Shown: positions 16,648 through 26,136 of the stretch, one piece after another | How the letters are laid out: each line of letters opens with the position of its first letter | Position numbering within the stretch: position 1 is the first letter of the stretch | Assembly (NCBI RefSeq): GCF_024211275.1 | Contig: NZ_JAMLDX010000017.1 | Span: forward strand, 1 to 64,000 | Source of the DNA: Sphingomonas tagetis | GTDB taxonomy: Bacteria; Pseudomonadota; Alphaproteobacteria; Sphingomonadales; Sphingomonadaceae | DNA: 64,000 nt | Direction: 5' to 3' | Made by a program: the position numbers and the translations under genes | Notes under the pieces: generated by a model | What the model saw: the letters and a program-made list of their open reading frames with translations, nothing else | Told to the model about the DNA's origin: nothing | Database searches by the model: none

Positions 16648-18108
16648 GTGACGCTCGCTTCAATTCCCCGCTGGCTGATCCTGCTCCTCGTCGCGCTCGC
16701 CGCGCGGGCGATCAGCTTCGGCAATCCGATCCTCCATGTCGACGAGGAGTTCTATTTCACCGCCGCACGCATGATGGCCGAGGGCGCGGTGCCGTTTATC
16801 GATGTCTGGGACCGCAAGCCGATCGGCCTGTTCCTGCTTTATGCGCCCGCCGCCGCGCTGGGCTATCCGGCGGGGATCTGGGCCTATCAGGCGCTCGCCT
16901 TCGCGTGCCTGTTCGGCACGGCGCTGCTGGCGATGCGGCTCGCCGAGCGGGCCGGCTGGCGGCGCGGCGCGCTCGCGGCGGGGCTCGCTGTCGTGTTGTG
17001 GCCCAATCTGATCGACGGTCAGGGCGGGCAGGCGCCGATCTTCTACAATCTGCTGATGATCGCCACCGCGTCGATCATCGCCCCGCGCGCCGGCGCCGAA
17101 CCTTCCCCCGCGCGGCGCTTTGCCGAAGGCATGGCGGCGATGGCGCTGGTCGGCTTCACGCTGCAGATCAAATATTCGGCGGTGTTCGAAGGATTGTTCT
17201 TCGGGCTGTGGCTGTTGTGGCGCGAATGGCGGCTGGGCACGCCGCTGCTGCGCATCGCGCTGATCGCGGTGCCGCTGGCGGGAATCGCGCTCGCACCCAC
17301 CGCGGCCGCCTGGGCGGCCTATGCCGCGATGGGGCAGAGCGAGGCCTGGCTCTACGCCAATTTCTGGTCGATTCTCGGCCGCCAGACCGATCCCTGGTTG
17401 CACCAGCTCAGCAATTTCGTGGTGCTGACGCTGATCACCTCGCCGCTGGTCGCGATGGCGTGGCTGTCGCGCCGCCAGCTGAGCGGCGCGCGCGCACAGC
17501 GTGCGATGGCCGAGTTCCTGTTCATCTGGGCTGCCGTCGCATTGGCGGGCGTGATCGTGTTCGGCTCCTGGTTCAATCACTACGCCTTGCCGTTGATTCC
17601 CCCGCTCGCGGCGTGCGCCGCCGGCTTCCTCGGCCAATATCGCCGCTTCGCGATCGGCCTGATGCTGCTCGCCTTCGCCGGCGGGACGGCCACGCTGATC
17701 GTCAAGCGCTACGAGCGCGGCACGCCCGCCGAGATCGCCGCCGTCGCGCGCGCGATCGGGCGCGGCCCCGGCTGCCTCCATGTCTATTCGGGCACGACGA
17801 TGCTCTATCCGATGACTGGCCGCTGCGCCGTCACGCGCTGGATCTTCCCCAGCCACCTCAACCGCGACCGCGAGCGCGGCGCGGTCGGCGTCGATCAGCT
17901 CGCCGAGCTCGACCGCATCCTCGCGCGCCGTCCCGAATGGGTAGTGATGCGCAAGCCCTATCGCGGCGAGCTGCCCGAGGCCCGGGCGCGAATGACCGCC
18001 GGGCTGGCGCGCGGCTATCGCCTCGAAACGACGCTGCCGGTGGGCAAGGACCGCTATGCGCTCTGGCGCATCCGCCCGGCGTCGCGTTCGGCGATCAGCC
18101 GCGAATAG
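16648..18108 (+). CDS. GT39-like polytopic membrane glycosyltransferase
   Basis: The 486-residue protein has about ten membrane helices and the GT-C signature near its N-terminus: HVDEEFYFTAARMMAEG followed by VWDRKPIGLFLLYA. The acidic HVDEE loop matches the periplasmic catalytic loop of ArnT/PMT-type enzymes, which use polyprenyl-phosphate sugars. A soluble tail of about 110 residues ends the protein. Start is GTG 16648. The last 55 bases overlap the convergent GT4 gene. With the next three genes it forms a likely surface-glycan cluster. Confidence 0.8.
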   Translation: MTLASIPRWLILLLVALAARAISFGNPILHVDEEFYFTAARMMAEGAVPFIDVWDRKPIGLFLLYAPAAALGYPAGIWAYQALAFACLFGTALLAMRLAERAGWRRGALAAGLAVVLWPNLIDGQGGQAPIFYNLLMIATASIIAPRAGAEPSPARRFAEGMAAMALVGFTLQIKYSAVFEGLFFGLWLLWREWRLGTPLLRIALIAVPLAGIALAPTAAAWAAYAAMGQSEAWLYANFWSILGRQTDPWLHQLSNFVVLTLITSPLVAMAWLSRRQLSGARAQRAMAEFLFIWAAVALAGVIVFGSWFNHYALPLIPPLAACAAGFLGQYRRFAIGLMLLAFAGGTATLIVKRYERGTPAEIAAVARAIGRGPGCLHVYSGTTMLYPMTGRCAVTRWIFPSHLNRDRERGAVGVDQLAELDRILARRPEWVVMRKPYRGELPEARARMTAGLARGYRLETTLPVGKDRYALWRIRPASRSAISRE

Positions 18109-19244
18109 AGCTCGATCAGCGCGACCGCATGGTCGCGGTCGGACAGCACCTGCCCCGCCGCATGCCGCGCCGCCGCGCGCAGGATCGGCTGGTCGCGCGC
18201 GAACAGCCGCCGGATCGCATCGGCGCAATCGCGCGGATCGCCGCCGCGATAGGTCTCGGCGAACAGCGGATCGGCGACCTCGGCGCAGCCGCCGTCATCG
18301 GGCACGATCAGCGGCAGCCCCGACGCCAGCGCTTCCGACGCGACCAGCCCGAACGGCTCCTGGTCCGACCCGTGGATGAAGGCGTCGGCGCTGGCGAGGA
18401 TGCGGCAGAAGCGCTCGCGGTCATAGACCGGGCGGAACAGCCGGATATGCTGGTTGCCCGCGATCTGCCGCTCGAGCTGCTTGCGCTGCATGCCGTCGCC
18501 GAGCAGCATCAGCCCGACCGGCAGGTCGGCGCCGGCGCGCTCCACCGCCTCGATCACGGTCGGCCAGCGCTTCTCCCAATTGTGCCGGCCGAGTCCGATC
18601 AGCAAATGCCCGTCGGGCGGCAGGTCGAGTTGCGCCAGCATCGACGCGCGCAATTTCTCGTCGCGCAAATCGGGCGAGAAATGGCCGCGGTCGATCCCCA
18701 GCGGCATCGCCGCATCGACTCGCGTGCCGCGCCGGGCATAGCGTTTCGCCAGCGCCGGGCCGTTGGTCACGAACGCGTCGAACATGGTCAGGAAGCGGTT
18801 GAAGTAGCGCGAATACCAAGCGAACATCGCCTCGATCCGCGGCACGCTCGCCAGCCCGTCGAACAAGCGATAGCCATAGGCGCCGATATTGTCGTTGTGC
18901 GCGAAGAACACCTTGAGCGCGTCGCTCTGCCAGCGCCCGATCACCCAGGGCGGGCGCCAGGGCGAGCTGATCTCGACCACATCGGGCGCGAGATCGTCGA
19001 GCAGCTGGACCACCGGCGTCATGTCGCGGAACAGCCAGTAATTGCGGTCGAGGATCAGCGGCGGCGACTTGACCCAATAGATTCGCCCCCCATCGGGGCG
19101 GTCCTCGATCCGGTCCTCATCGAACGGCGCGATCACGATCAGCTCGTGACCCAGTTCGGCCATGATCCGCATCTTGCGGTCGAGATAGGTCCGCACGCCG
19201 CCGCCGGTCGGCGAATAATATTCGTTGACGTCGACGATCCGCAT
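18054..19244 (-). CDS. GT4-family glycosyltransferase
   Basis: The 396-residue protein has the GT-B architecture. The N-terminal Rossmann half begins MRIVDVNEYYSPTGGGVRTY, with the glycine-rich acceptor loop. The C-terminal donor domain has LIGLGRHNWEKRW, then GSDQEPFGLVASEALASG, the EX7E motif that holds the nucleotide sugar. Start ATG 19244 aligns with the family; a longer frame adds 12 unlikely residues. It lies 42 bases downstream of the polytopic membrane protein gene and is likely in its operon. Donor and acceptor are unknown. Confidence 0.88.
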   Translation of the reverse strand: MRIVDVNEYYSPTGGGVRTYLDRKMRIMAELGHELIVIAPFDEDRIEDRPDGGRIYWVKSPPLILDRNYWLFRDMTPVVQLLDDLAPDVVEISSPWRPPWVIGRWQSDALKVFFAHNDNIGAYGYRLFDGLASVPRIEAMFAWYSRYFNRFLTMFDAFVTNGPALAKRYARRGTRVDAAMPLGIDRGHFSPDLRDEKLRASMLAQLDLPPDGHLLIGLGRHNWEKRWPTVIEAVERAGADLPVGLMLLGDGMQRKQLERQIAGNQHIRLFRPVYDRERFCRILASADAFIHGSDQEPFGLVASEALASGLPLIVPDDGGCAEVADPLFAETYRGGDPRDCADAIRRLFARDQPILRAAARHAAGQVLSDRDHAVALIELYSRLIAERDAGRMRQSA

Positions 19245-19286
19245 GCGCGTGCTTCTACTCGCGTGACCCGGACGGCGCAAAGCGCG

Positions 19287-20216
19287 TCACAGGTCCTTCC
19301 TGACCAGGCTCGCCAGCGCGAAGCCCGCGATCAGCACGACATGCGCCAGCAGCGTGAGTGCGGCGATGAACGCCATCAGGTCGGACACCGCCAGTCCCTG
19401 GCCGATCAGCAGGATCGCGACATTGGCGAACAGCACGTCCTTGGCCGGCACGAACGGCAGGCGCGAGACCAGCAGGCGCGCGGCGGCGAGCATCATCCAC
19501 ATGCCGAGCGACACGCCCGGCAGCGCGAAATGCCAGGCGAGCGCGACGAACAGCGACCCGCCGACCAGACGCACGCAATGCGCGCCGAAGATCCACCACA
19601 AGTCGCTGCGTATCAGCGAGAAGACCCGGCGCGAGAAGACGAGGAACGGCAGCGACATCACCACCATCACGCCCGCCGAGATCAGCCCGGCCTTGAACTG
19701 CGCCGGGGTCAGCAGCTCGGCCGCGGTCGGCAATGCGATGGCGAGCGTCAGCAGCGTGACGGCATTGCCGGCCATTGCCGACAGGATCGTCACGTCCTTC
19801 ACCGCGCCGAACGGCGCCGCCACCATCTTGGTGCGCTGGCGCGCCCAGGCATAGAAATAGGCCTCACCCGAATAGCCAAGCACGACGTCGTTCGCGATCC
19901 GCTTGCGGTGCAGCGCGACCATGCCGGTCGGCGGAATCCGCCACAGCCGCCGGAAAATGACATAGTCCATGGTCGGCGGCAGGAAATACATCGCCGCGAA
20001 GAACAGGTAGAAGATCCAACTGCCCGGCGCGGTCTGGGTCAGCCCGGTCAGCCCCTTGTCGAACAGTTCGACGCCGAGGCCGACGATCATCAGCAGCGAC
20101 AGCACGGCGCCGAGCAACGCCGGCCAGCGGCGCTTGATCGTCTCGATCGGCTCGAGCCCGGCGAGCTCGCCGGCACCGGGGAGCGGCGCGACCGGATCGG
20201 CGACTGACGTGTTCAT
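19287..20216 (-). CDS. Polytopic membrane protein (flippase/LPG-synthase-TM-like)
   Basis: This 309-residue protein has about eight hydrophobic helices, beginning with ALLGAVLSLLMIVGLGVELF. RLWRIPPTGMVALHRKRIAN and YSGEAYFYAWARQR lie in cytoplasmic loops. The layout resembles the membrane domain of lysylphosphatidylglycerol synthase/UPF0104 proteins, but I do not see enough to assign it firmly. ATG 20216 was chosen over Met codons at 20276 and 20309 because it leaves a short hydrophilic head. It sits upstream of a GT4 enzyme, so a part in lipid-linked glycan handling is plausible. Confidence 0.65.
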   Translation of the reverse strand: MNTSVADPVAPLPGAGELAGLEPIETIKRRWPALLGAVLSLLMIVGLGVELFDKGLTGLTQTAPGSWIFYLFFAAMYFLPPTMDYVIFRRLWRIPPTGMVALHRKRIANDVVLGYSGEAYFYAWARQRTKMVAAPFGAVKDVTILSAMAGNAVTLLTLAIALPTAAELLTPAQFKAGLISAGVMVVMSLPFLVFSRRVFSLIRSDLWWIFGAHCVRLVGGSLFVALAWHFALPGVSLGMWMMLAAARLLVSRLPFVPAKDVLFANVAILLIGQGLAVSDLMAFIAALTLLAHVVLIAGFALASLVRKDL

Positions 20217-20319
20217 CGAAGCCTGCGCTCCCGGTAGTTCGACATAGGCCAATACGACGCCCTCTTCCGGGAACATCCCCGACCGCAGACAACGCGCGGC
20301 AGGCGGCATTCACTTCAAC

Positions 20320-20360
20320 GCCCCGCCGCATCGCAACAGAATGCGGTTTCTTCGCGGGGC
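20320..20360. promoter_or_regulatory. Imperfect hairpin upstream of GT4 gene
   Basis: GCCCCGC (20320-20326) pairs with GCGGGGC (20354-20360). Directly inside it, CGCAT (20327-20331) pairs with ATGCG (20341-20345). It lies in the 177-base divergent gap, 33 bases before the GT4 start. It could be a leader structure or operator; no T-run follows. Confidence 0.25.
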
Positions 20361-20393
20361 GATTTGGGCTTTAGCATGGCAAGCTGCAACCCC

Positions 20394-21497
20394 ATGTCGC
20401 AACGATACCGGAACGATTTGCCTCACGCCGCCCATATTCTGAGTTTTGCTCAAACGCTTAACGGTGGTGGCGTCGAACGCGCGATGTTGCGGATGGCGGC
20501 GGGCTGGGCACAAGCCGGACGCCGCGTGACGCTGGTGGTCGGTGATGCGAGCGGCGCGCTGGCGCACGAGCTGCCGCCCGGCGTCGAGCTGCGTGAGCTG
20601 CACGACGCCCGCTATCGCGCCTTTCACCGGCTGCCCGGGATCGTGCGCGAACTGGCGCCCGACATCGTCTTCTGTCCCGGCAATCACTATACCGCCGCCG
20701 CCGTCTGGCTGTGGTGGCAGCTCGGCAAGGCAGGACCGCCGATCGTCGGCAAGGTCTCGAACACGCTGGTCCGGCCCGATCTGCCGCGCGGCCTCGGTCT
20801 CGCCTACCGCATCTGGCTGCGGCTGCACCCGCGCTTCCTCGACACGGTGGTGGCGATGACCCCGGCGATGGCCGGCGAGGCGATGGGCGCGATGGGGCTG
20901 CCCCCCGGCCGGGTCCATGTGATTCCCAACCCGCCCGCGCTGCCGATCCCGGGCGCGCCGCCGCCGCCGATGCCCGAGGGCCGCTTCGTGCTCGGCGTCG
21001 GGCGGCTGGTCCCGCAAAAGCGCTGGGACCGGCTGATCGAGGCGATCCCGCGGCTGCACGACCCCGACGTCAAGCTGCTGCTGCTCGGCGAAGGCGAAGA
21101 ACGTCCGGCGCTCGAGCGGCTGATCGAGCGATCGGGCCTCACCGGCCGCGTGCTGCTGCCCGGCCATGCGCCCGACCCGCTGCCCGCGATCGCGCGCGCT
21201 GCGGTGGTCGCGCTGACCTCCGAATTCGAGGGCGTGCCCGGCGTGCTGCGCGAGGCGGTCGAGCTCGGCACCCCCGCCGTCGCCACCGAATCGAGCGTCG
21301 CGATCCACGAGCTGCTCGATTCGCCCACGCGCGGCACGATCGTCCCGCCCGGCGACCGCGCGCGGCTGGTCGGCGCGCTCAACCACTGGCTCGCCCCCGG
21401 CCGCAAGCGTCCCCAACCGCGCGTCGCGGCCGGACTGGAGCCGGTGGCGGCTTATCTCGACCTGTTCGACCGCCTGGCCGCTCAGCGCATCCGGTAG
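20394..21497 (+). CDS. GT4-family glycosyltransferase
   Basis: The 367-residue GT-B enzyme opens with HILSFAQTLNGGGVERAM, the glycine-rich acceptor loop of GT4 proteins. The donor half contains VLGVGRLVPQKRWDRLIEA and SEFEGVPGVLREAVELG, the EX7E nucleotide-sugar site. Start ATG 20394 gives MSQRYRND; an ATG at 20376 and a TTG at 20364 are in frame and cannot be excluded. Its 3' end overlaps the convergent TonB receptor gene by 16 bases. With the divergent GT4 and GT39-like genes it suggests exopolysaccharide or lipid-sugar synthesis. Confidence 0.87.
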   Translation: MSQRYRNDLPHAAHILSFAQTLNGGGVERAMLRMAAGWAQAGRRVTLVVGDASGALAHELPPGVELRELHDARYRAFHRLPGIVRELAPDIVFCPGNHYTAAAVWLWWQLGKAGPPIVGKVSNTLVRPDLPRGLGLAYRIWLRLHPRFLDTVVAMTPAMAGEAMGAMGLPPGRVHVIPNPPALPIPGAPPPPMPEGRFVLGVGRLVPQKRWDRLIEAIPRLHDPDVKLLLLGEGEERPALERLIERSGLTGRVLLPGHAPDPLPAIARAAVVALTSEFEGVPGVLREAVELGTPAVATESSVAIHELLDSPTRGTIVPPGDRARLVGALNHWLAPGRKRPQPRVAAGLEPVAAYLDLFDRLAAQRIR

Positions 21498-23515
21498 CGC
21501 ACGCCAAGCCACAGGGTGCGCGGCGCGGCGCGCTCCACGATATCGCCGCCGCTGATCGCCGTCTCGACTCGCGCATCGCCCAGATTCTCGCCACGCAGCT
21601 CGACGGCCAGCGACGTCGTCACCGGCACCGCGGCGCGCGCGTCGAGCGTGAACGCCTCGGCCAGCCGCCGTGCATTCTGATCGTCCTCGAACTGCGGCCC
21701 GGCATAGCGCCCGGTCAGCGACAGCATCAGGCCGTCCTGCCCCCAGCCCAGCGTCGCCGAGCCCTGATGCCGCGGGGTCTGCGCAGGCCGCAGCCCGTCG
21801 AGCGCCGCCGCCGCGCCCGATGCCTCGACTCGCGCATCGGTGAACGCCCAGGATGCGCTCGCCACCCACGCCCCCGCGCGCCAGCGCAGGTCGAGCTCGG
21901 CGCCCCGCGCCACCACCGCATCGAGATTGAGGCGCTGGCGATACGCGCCGCCCGCCGCGACGAAGCCGACGCCGGGAAAGGTGCCCGGCCCGGTGCCCAG
22001 CGTGACGTTGCCGATCGCTCCGCCGATACGATTCCAATAGACGGTGCCGCGCAGGCTCAGGCCCGCGCCGGGCGCAAGGTCGATGCCCGCCTCGACGCCG
22101 CGCAGCCGTTCGGGATCGAGCAGCGGGTTGGCGGCGGTCGCATCCGCGCCGGCGCGAAACGGCCGATAGAGTTCGTTGAGCGTCGGCAGCCGCCAGCCGC
22201 TATACGCCGCCGCGCGCAGCGACAGCGCCGGCGCCAGCTTGACCGCCAGCCCGGCACGGCCGCTCGTTTCCCAGCCGCTGCGGTCGGCGAAGCGCGCATT
22301 GGTGAGCGGCGCCCCGCCCGCCAGCGGGACTTCGAACAGCGACCCTTCATCGATGCCCCAGCGATCGACGCGTCCGCCCGCGCTCAGCGTCAGCGGCCCG
22401 CGCGCCACGCTCAGATCGGCGAACAGGCCGCCGGTCCGCGTCTCGCCGCCCGCGATACGCCGCCGCGTCGGGCTGCCCGCGACATAGCTGAACAGCTCGC
22501 GCGTGCGCCCGGCGGTGTGGCGCAGATCGCCGCCGAGCCGCAGCGTCATGCCCTCGCCCAGCGGCGGCGCCACCTCCAGCCGCGCACCCGCGCCGGTCGC
22601 CGGGACATGCTGGTCGAGCGTCGCGCTCGCCGCCGTGCGCACCGCGTTCACGCTGGCGAACCCGCTCGAAAAATCGCGATGTTGCAGATAGGCCAGCGCC
22701 GACCAGTCCCAGCGCCCGCGCCCGACCAGCCGCACGCTGGCGTCGGCGCCACGGCTGCGCACGTCGGTGAACGCCGTCCCGCGCTCGCGCGCATCGGTGA
22801 ACCCCGTCACACTCGACTGCAGCTCGACGCCCGCGGCCACCGGCACCACCGCGCGCACCGCGAGCGACGCCTGCTCATAAGGCGCGGCGCGATCCGCCGG
22901 TCCACGATCCTCCGCGACGATCGGCACGAAGCCGTCGCCGCGCGCATACTGCCCGGCCACCGTCAGCGCGCCTGCGCCGAGCCGCAGCCCGCTCGTCCCG
23001 ACCAGATCGATCGAGCCGCGGCTGCCGTAGAACCCGGTCAGCGCCAGCGGCCCGAGCAATTCCGGCCCGGCGCTGGTCAGCTCGACCGTCCCGGCCAGCG
23101 CACCCGCGCCGTGATAGCCGCTGCCCCCGCCGCGCGTCACGCGCACGCCGGCAAGGCGCTCGGGCAGATAGGCCGGGAACGCCACCCAGCCGCCGAACGG
23201 GTCGGCCTGCGGCACGCCGTCGAGCAGCAGCAGCGCGCGGCTCGACGCGTTGCCGCCCAGCCCGCGCAAAGTGATCCCCTGCGCCGTGGGATGCGCCGAT
23301 CGCGAATCGGCGCGGCGAAACTGCGCCGCCCCCGCCGCGTCGCGCAGCACGTCCTCGAACCGTCCGCTGGCGGTGCCCGTCAGCCGCTCGCGGCCGATCT
23401 CGGTCACGGCGTAGGCCGCCTCGCCCGGCGGCGCGTCGAGCCCCTGCCCGGTCACCACGATCTCCTGGGCGGCGGCGGGGACGGTAAGGATCAGCAGGGC
23501 CGCAACGGCCCTCAT
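21482..23515 (-). CDS. TonB-dependent outer-membrane receptor
   Basis: The 677-residue protein has a signal peptide (MRAVAALLILTVPAAAQ) and a TonB-box-like EIVVTGQG. A plug domain follows (about 30-140; GRFEDVLRDAAGAAQFRR, ITLRGLGGNASSRALLLLDG). The 22-strand barrel runs to a C-terminal aromatic/basic end, LWLGVRYRMR. The family imports siderophores, vitamins or glycans; the substrate is unknown, though its length and plug are closest to small vitamin/siderophore receptors. Its ATGA start overlaps the maiA stop, so it is the last gene of the pyrE-to-receptor chain. Confidence 0.9.
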   Translation of the reverse strand: MRAVAALLILTVPAAAQEIVVTGQGLDAPPGEAAYAVTEIGRERLTGTASGRFEDVLRDAAGAAQFRRADSRSAHPTAQGITLRGLGGNASSRALLLLDGVPQADPFGGWVAFPAYLPERLAGVRVTRGGGSGYHGAGALAGTVELTSAGPELLGPLALTGFYGSRGSIDLVGTSGLRLGAGALTVAGQYARGDGFVPIVAEDRGPADRAAPYEQASLAVRAVVPVAAGVELQSSVTGFTDARERGTAFTDVRSRGADASVRLVGRGRWDWSALAYLQHRDFSSGFASVNAVRTAASATLDQHVPATGAGARLEVAPPLGEGMTLRLGGDLRHTAGRTRELFSYVAGSPTRRRIAGGETRTGGLFADLSVARGPLTLSAGGRVDRWGIDEGSLFEVPLAGGAPLTNARFADRSGWETSGRAGLAVKLAPALSLRAAAYSGWRLPTLNELYRPFRAGADATAANPLLDPERLRGVEAGIDLAPGAGLSLRGTVYWNRIGGAIGNVTLGTGPGTFPGVGFVAAGGAYRQRLNLDAVVARGAELDLRWRAGAWVASASWAFTDARVEASGAAAALDGLRPAQTPRHQGSATLGWGQDGLMLSLTGRYAGPQFEDDQNARRLAEAFTLDARAAVPVTTSLAVELRGENLGDARVETAISGGDIVERAAPRTLWLGVRYRMR

Positions 23516-24135
23516 TCGGGCTTGCTCCGCTCGGGACTTGCCGCCGCGAACACCTCCAGCGCGCACGCCGCGGCATCCGCGGCGACCAGCTTTGGATAGG
23601 CGTCGAGCGGCAATTCGAACCGGCGCGCATTGTACATTTGCGGCACCAGCAGCACGTCGGCGATCCCGGGCGTGTCGCCGCCGAGGAAGCGACCGTCGCC
23701 CGCCATCGCCTCGAGCGCCGCGAACCCTTCGGCGATCCAGTGCCGGTACCAGTCGTCGCGTTCGGATTCCTCGACGCCCAACTGCTTGAGCCGCTTGAGC
23801 ACCCGCAGATTGTTGAGCGGATGGATGTCGGCGGCGATCGCCAGCGCCTGCGCCATCGCCGCTGCTCGGGCCAGCGGATCGGCGGGGATCAGCCGCGGCT
23901 CGGGCCAGGCCGAATCGAGCCATTCGATGATCGCCAGACTCTGCGTCAGGACGGTACCGCCACCGATATCGAGCGCCGGGACCAGTCCCTGCGGGTTGCG
24001 CGCGAGATGCGCCTCCGAACGCTGCGCGCCTTCGAGCAGATGCACCTCGACGCGTTCATACGCCACGCCCTTGAGGTTGAGCGCGATGCGCACGCGATAC
24101 GCCGCCGACGAGCGGAAATAGTCGTAGAGGATCAT
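23512..24135 (-). CDS. maiA: Maleylacetoacetate isomerase (zeta-class GST)
   Basis: The 207-residue protein has the zeta-GST active-site motif SSAAYRVRIALN near residue 10; the family consensus is SSCSWRVRIALN, so one Cys-like position is Ala here. The thioredoxin-like N-terminal half ends around GGTVLTQSLAIIEWLD. The helical half has DIHPLNNLRVL, diagnostic of maleylacetoacetate isomerases. It would isomerise maleylacetoacetate in tyrosine degradation using glutathione. Both ends overlap neighbours by four bases. No other tyrosine-degradation gene is in the window. Confidence 0.87.
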   Translation of the reverse strand: MILYDYFRSSAAYRVRIALNLKGVAYERVEVHLLEGAQRSEAHLARNPQGLVPALDIGGGTVLTQSLAIIEWLDSAWPEPRLIPADPLARAAAMAQALAIAADIHPLNNLRVLKRLKQLGVEESERDDWYRHWIAEGFAALEAMAGDGRFLGGDTPGIADVLLVPQMYNARRFELPLDAYPKLVAADAAACALEVFAAASPERSKPE

Positions 24136-25256
24136 GCGGGCTTCGCTCGCGCGGGCCGCGCGGGCCGCACCGGCTGCGGATCGTCCTGCGGGTCCGGCCC
24201 CATCCCCGCCTCGACCGCCTGCTCCGACTTGCGCTCGAGCGCGACCTTGATCATCGCCACGATCGGATCGGCCAGCGCGAGGCCCAGAAAGCCGAACAAG
24301 GTGCTCGCCAGAATCTGCGACGACACGGTCAGCGCCGGCGGCATGTCGACCGTGTGCTTCGCCACCAGCGGCAGCAGCACATAGCCATCGAAGGTCTGCA
24401 CCCCGAAATAGATCATGATCGCCCAGAAGCCCTCGGTCGGCCCGGCGCTGAAGCCGACCGCGACCATCAGTACGCCCGAGATGAACGCGCCGATATTGGG
24501 GATGAAGGCGAGGATGCCGGTGAGAATGCCGAGCAGCAGCGCCATCGGCACGCCCGCGATCGACAGCAGGATCCAGGTCAATATGCCCTCGAACACCATG
24601 CCCGCCAATCGCCCGGCGAGCAGGATTCGCATCGTCCGTCCCATCCGCGTCAGCGTGATCGCGAACTGGCCGCGCGATTCCATCGGGACCATCCATTGCA
24701 GCCCGCGCTCATAGATGCGCGGCTCCATCGCCACGAACAGCCCGATCACCAGCACCAGGAAGAAGCTGCCCAGCGCACCGAGCGCGCCGCCGATGAACGA
24801 GGTCACCCGCCCGACGCTGCCCAGCGCCTGCTGCGCCAGCCCCTTGAGATCGGCGGCCTGCGGCATCACGCCGAGCTGGGTGAGCCAGGCCGACAGCCGG
24901 TTCGCCTGCGTCTCAAGCGTTACGCGCAACTGCTCGGCCTGCGCCGCGATCTCGACGCCGGTGAGATAGATCACCCCGCCGATGAACGCGATCACCAGGC
25001 AAACGACGATCAGCAGCGCGAGGCCGCGCGGCATCGGCAGGTAACGCCGGATCAGCCGCGCCCCGCCGTCGAGCATCGACGCGACCACGAGTCCCGCGAA
25101 GATCAGCAGCAGCGGCTGGATCAGCAGCACCACCAGCGCCACCGCGATCGCCAGCCCGAACCACACCGACGCACGGCGCAGCTCGGCGCGCATCATCGGG
25201 TCGCGCATCTCGTTGGGGCCCGGCTCCTGCACGACCGACACGCGTTCCTTCGCCAT
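24132..25256 (-). CDS. AI-2E/PerM-family transporter
   Basis: The 374-residue protein has paired N-terminal helices (LAIAVALVVLLIQPLLLIFAG, LIVVCLVIAFIGGVIY). A cytoplasmic helical section follows (about 95-150). The C-terminal helices include GILTGILAFIPNIGAFISG, a hallmark segment of the family. Members export small molecules (TqsA with AI-2) or ions; the substrate here is unknown. A GGAGA sits six bases before the ATG. It starts one base after the lepB stop and overlaps maiA by four bases. Confidence 0.87.
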   Translation of the reverse strand: MAKERVSVVQEPGPNEMRDPMMRAELRRASVWFGLAIAVALVVLLIQPLLLIFAGLVVASMLDGGARLIRRYLPMPRGLALLIVVCLVIAFIGGVIYLTGVEIAAQAEQLRVTLETQANRLSAWLTQLGVMPQAADLKGLAQQALGSVGRVTSFIGGALGALGSFFLVLVIGLFVAMEPRIYERGLQWMVPMESRGQFAITLTRMGRTMRILLAGRLAGMVFEGILTWILLSIAGVPMALLLGILTGILAFIPNIGAFISGVLMVAVGFSAGPTEGFWAIMIYFGVQTFDGYVLLPLVAKHTVDMPPALTVSSQILASTLFGFLGLALADPIVAMIKVALERKSEQAVEAGMGPDPQDDPQPVRPARPARAKPA

Positions 25257-25257
25257 C

Positions 25258-26112
25258 TTATTCTCCGGTGTTGTCGGGATGCAGCGAGTTGCCCGCGCGG
25301 CCCGAACGGAACGAGCCGAACCAGCTCAACGGGTTCCAGCTCGCCGAGCCGTCGAGGCTGAAGGTGATGAACTCCGCGCGCCCGCCGAGATTCTCGATCG
25401 GCACCGGCCCGCCCAACCCCTGCTCGGCGATGCTCATGCGGCTGTCGGCGCTGTTGTCGCGATTGTCGCCCATCAGCCAGACATGCCCTGCGGGAATCCG
25501 CACCGGCGTGAAATTGTCGCTGGTCATCGGGCCGATATCGATCGTGTCGTAGCTCTTCCCGTTGGGCAGCGTCTCGCGCACGATCTCGACATTGCACACC
25601 GCCGCCCCCGCCGCGTCGCGGGCAAGCGCGCCGGGATAGTGCGCCGGATCGCATTGCAGATTGCCGTCGACCTTGAGCGCGCGCGCGCCCAGCCGCTCGC
25701 GCTTCACCTGCTGCCCGTTGATGTAGAGGATGCCGCCATGCATCTCGACCGTCTCGCCGGGCAGGCCGATCACGCGCTTGATATAATCGGTGCGCGCGTC
25801 GGTCGGGGTGACGATCACGATGTCGCCGCGCTCGGGCAGGCTGCCGAACAGCCGCCCGTGCATGAACGGCAGCACATGGAAGGTCGGGGTGACATAGGAA
25901 TAGCCATAGGGATATTTCGTCACCACCAGCCGGTCGCCGACCAGCAGCGACGGCATCATCGATTCGGACGGGATGTAGAAGGGCTTGGCGACCAGGCTGT
26001 GGAAGCCGAGCACGGCGAGCACCAGCCAGAAGATGCCGCGGGCCTCGCCCCACCAGTCGGTGCCGCGCGTCGGGGCGCCCTCGTCACTCGTCAACGCCAG
26101 TTCCTCGGCCAC
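25258..26112 (-). CDS. lepB: Signal peptidase I
   Basis: The 284-residue protein has one N-terminal membrane helix (IFWLVLAVLGFHSLVA). The periplasmic serine/lysine protease domain has Ser51 in IPSESMMPSL as nucleophile, Lys112 in DYIKRVIGLPGE as general base, and GDNRDNSADSR as the conserved box E. It cleaves signal peptides of exported proteins. In many alphaproteobacteria rnc and era follow lepB. Here an AI-2E exporter follows instead, one base after the stop. Confidence 0.95.
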   Translation of the reverse strand: MAEELALTSDEGAPTRGTDWWGEARGIFWLVLAVLGFHSLVAKPFYIPSESMMPSLLVGDRLVVTKYPYGYSYVTPTFHVLPFMHGRLFGSLPERGDIVIVTPTDARTDYIKRVIGLPGETVEMHGGILYINGQQVKRERLGARALKVDGNLQCDPAHYPGALARDAAGAAVCNVEIVRETLPNGKSYDTIDIGPMTSDNFTPVRIPAGHVWLMGDNRDNSADSRMSIAEQGLGGPVPIENLGGRAEFITFSLDGSASWNPLSWFGSFRSGRAGNSLHPDNTGE

Positions 26113-26136
26113 GCCACCTCGCTCAACTCGTCTCGC

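Noticed and set aside
16905..20207. 1100-codon open frame on the plus strand
   Set aside because: It runs antisense or out of frame through the GT39-like, GT4 and membrane protein genes. It is Arg/Pro/Ala-rich with no domain, as expected from high-GC shadow frames.
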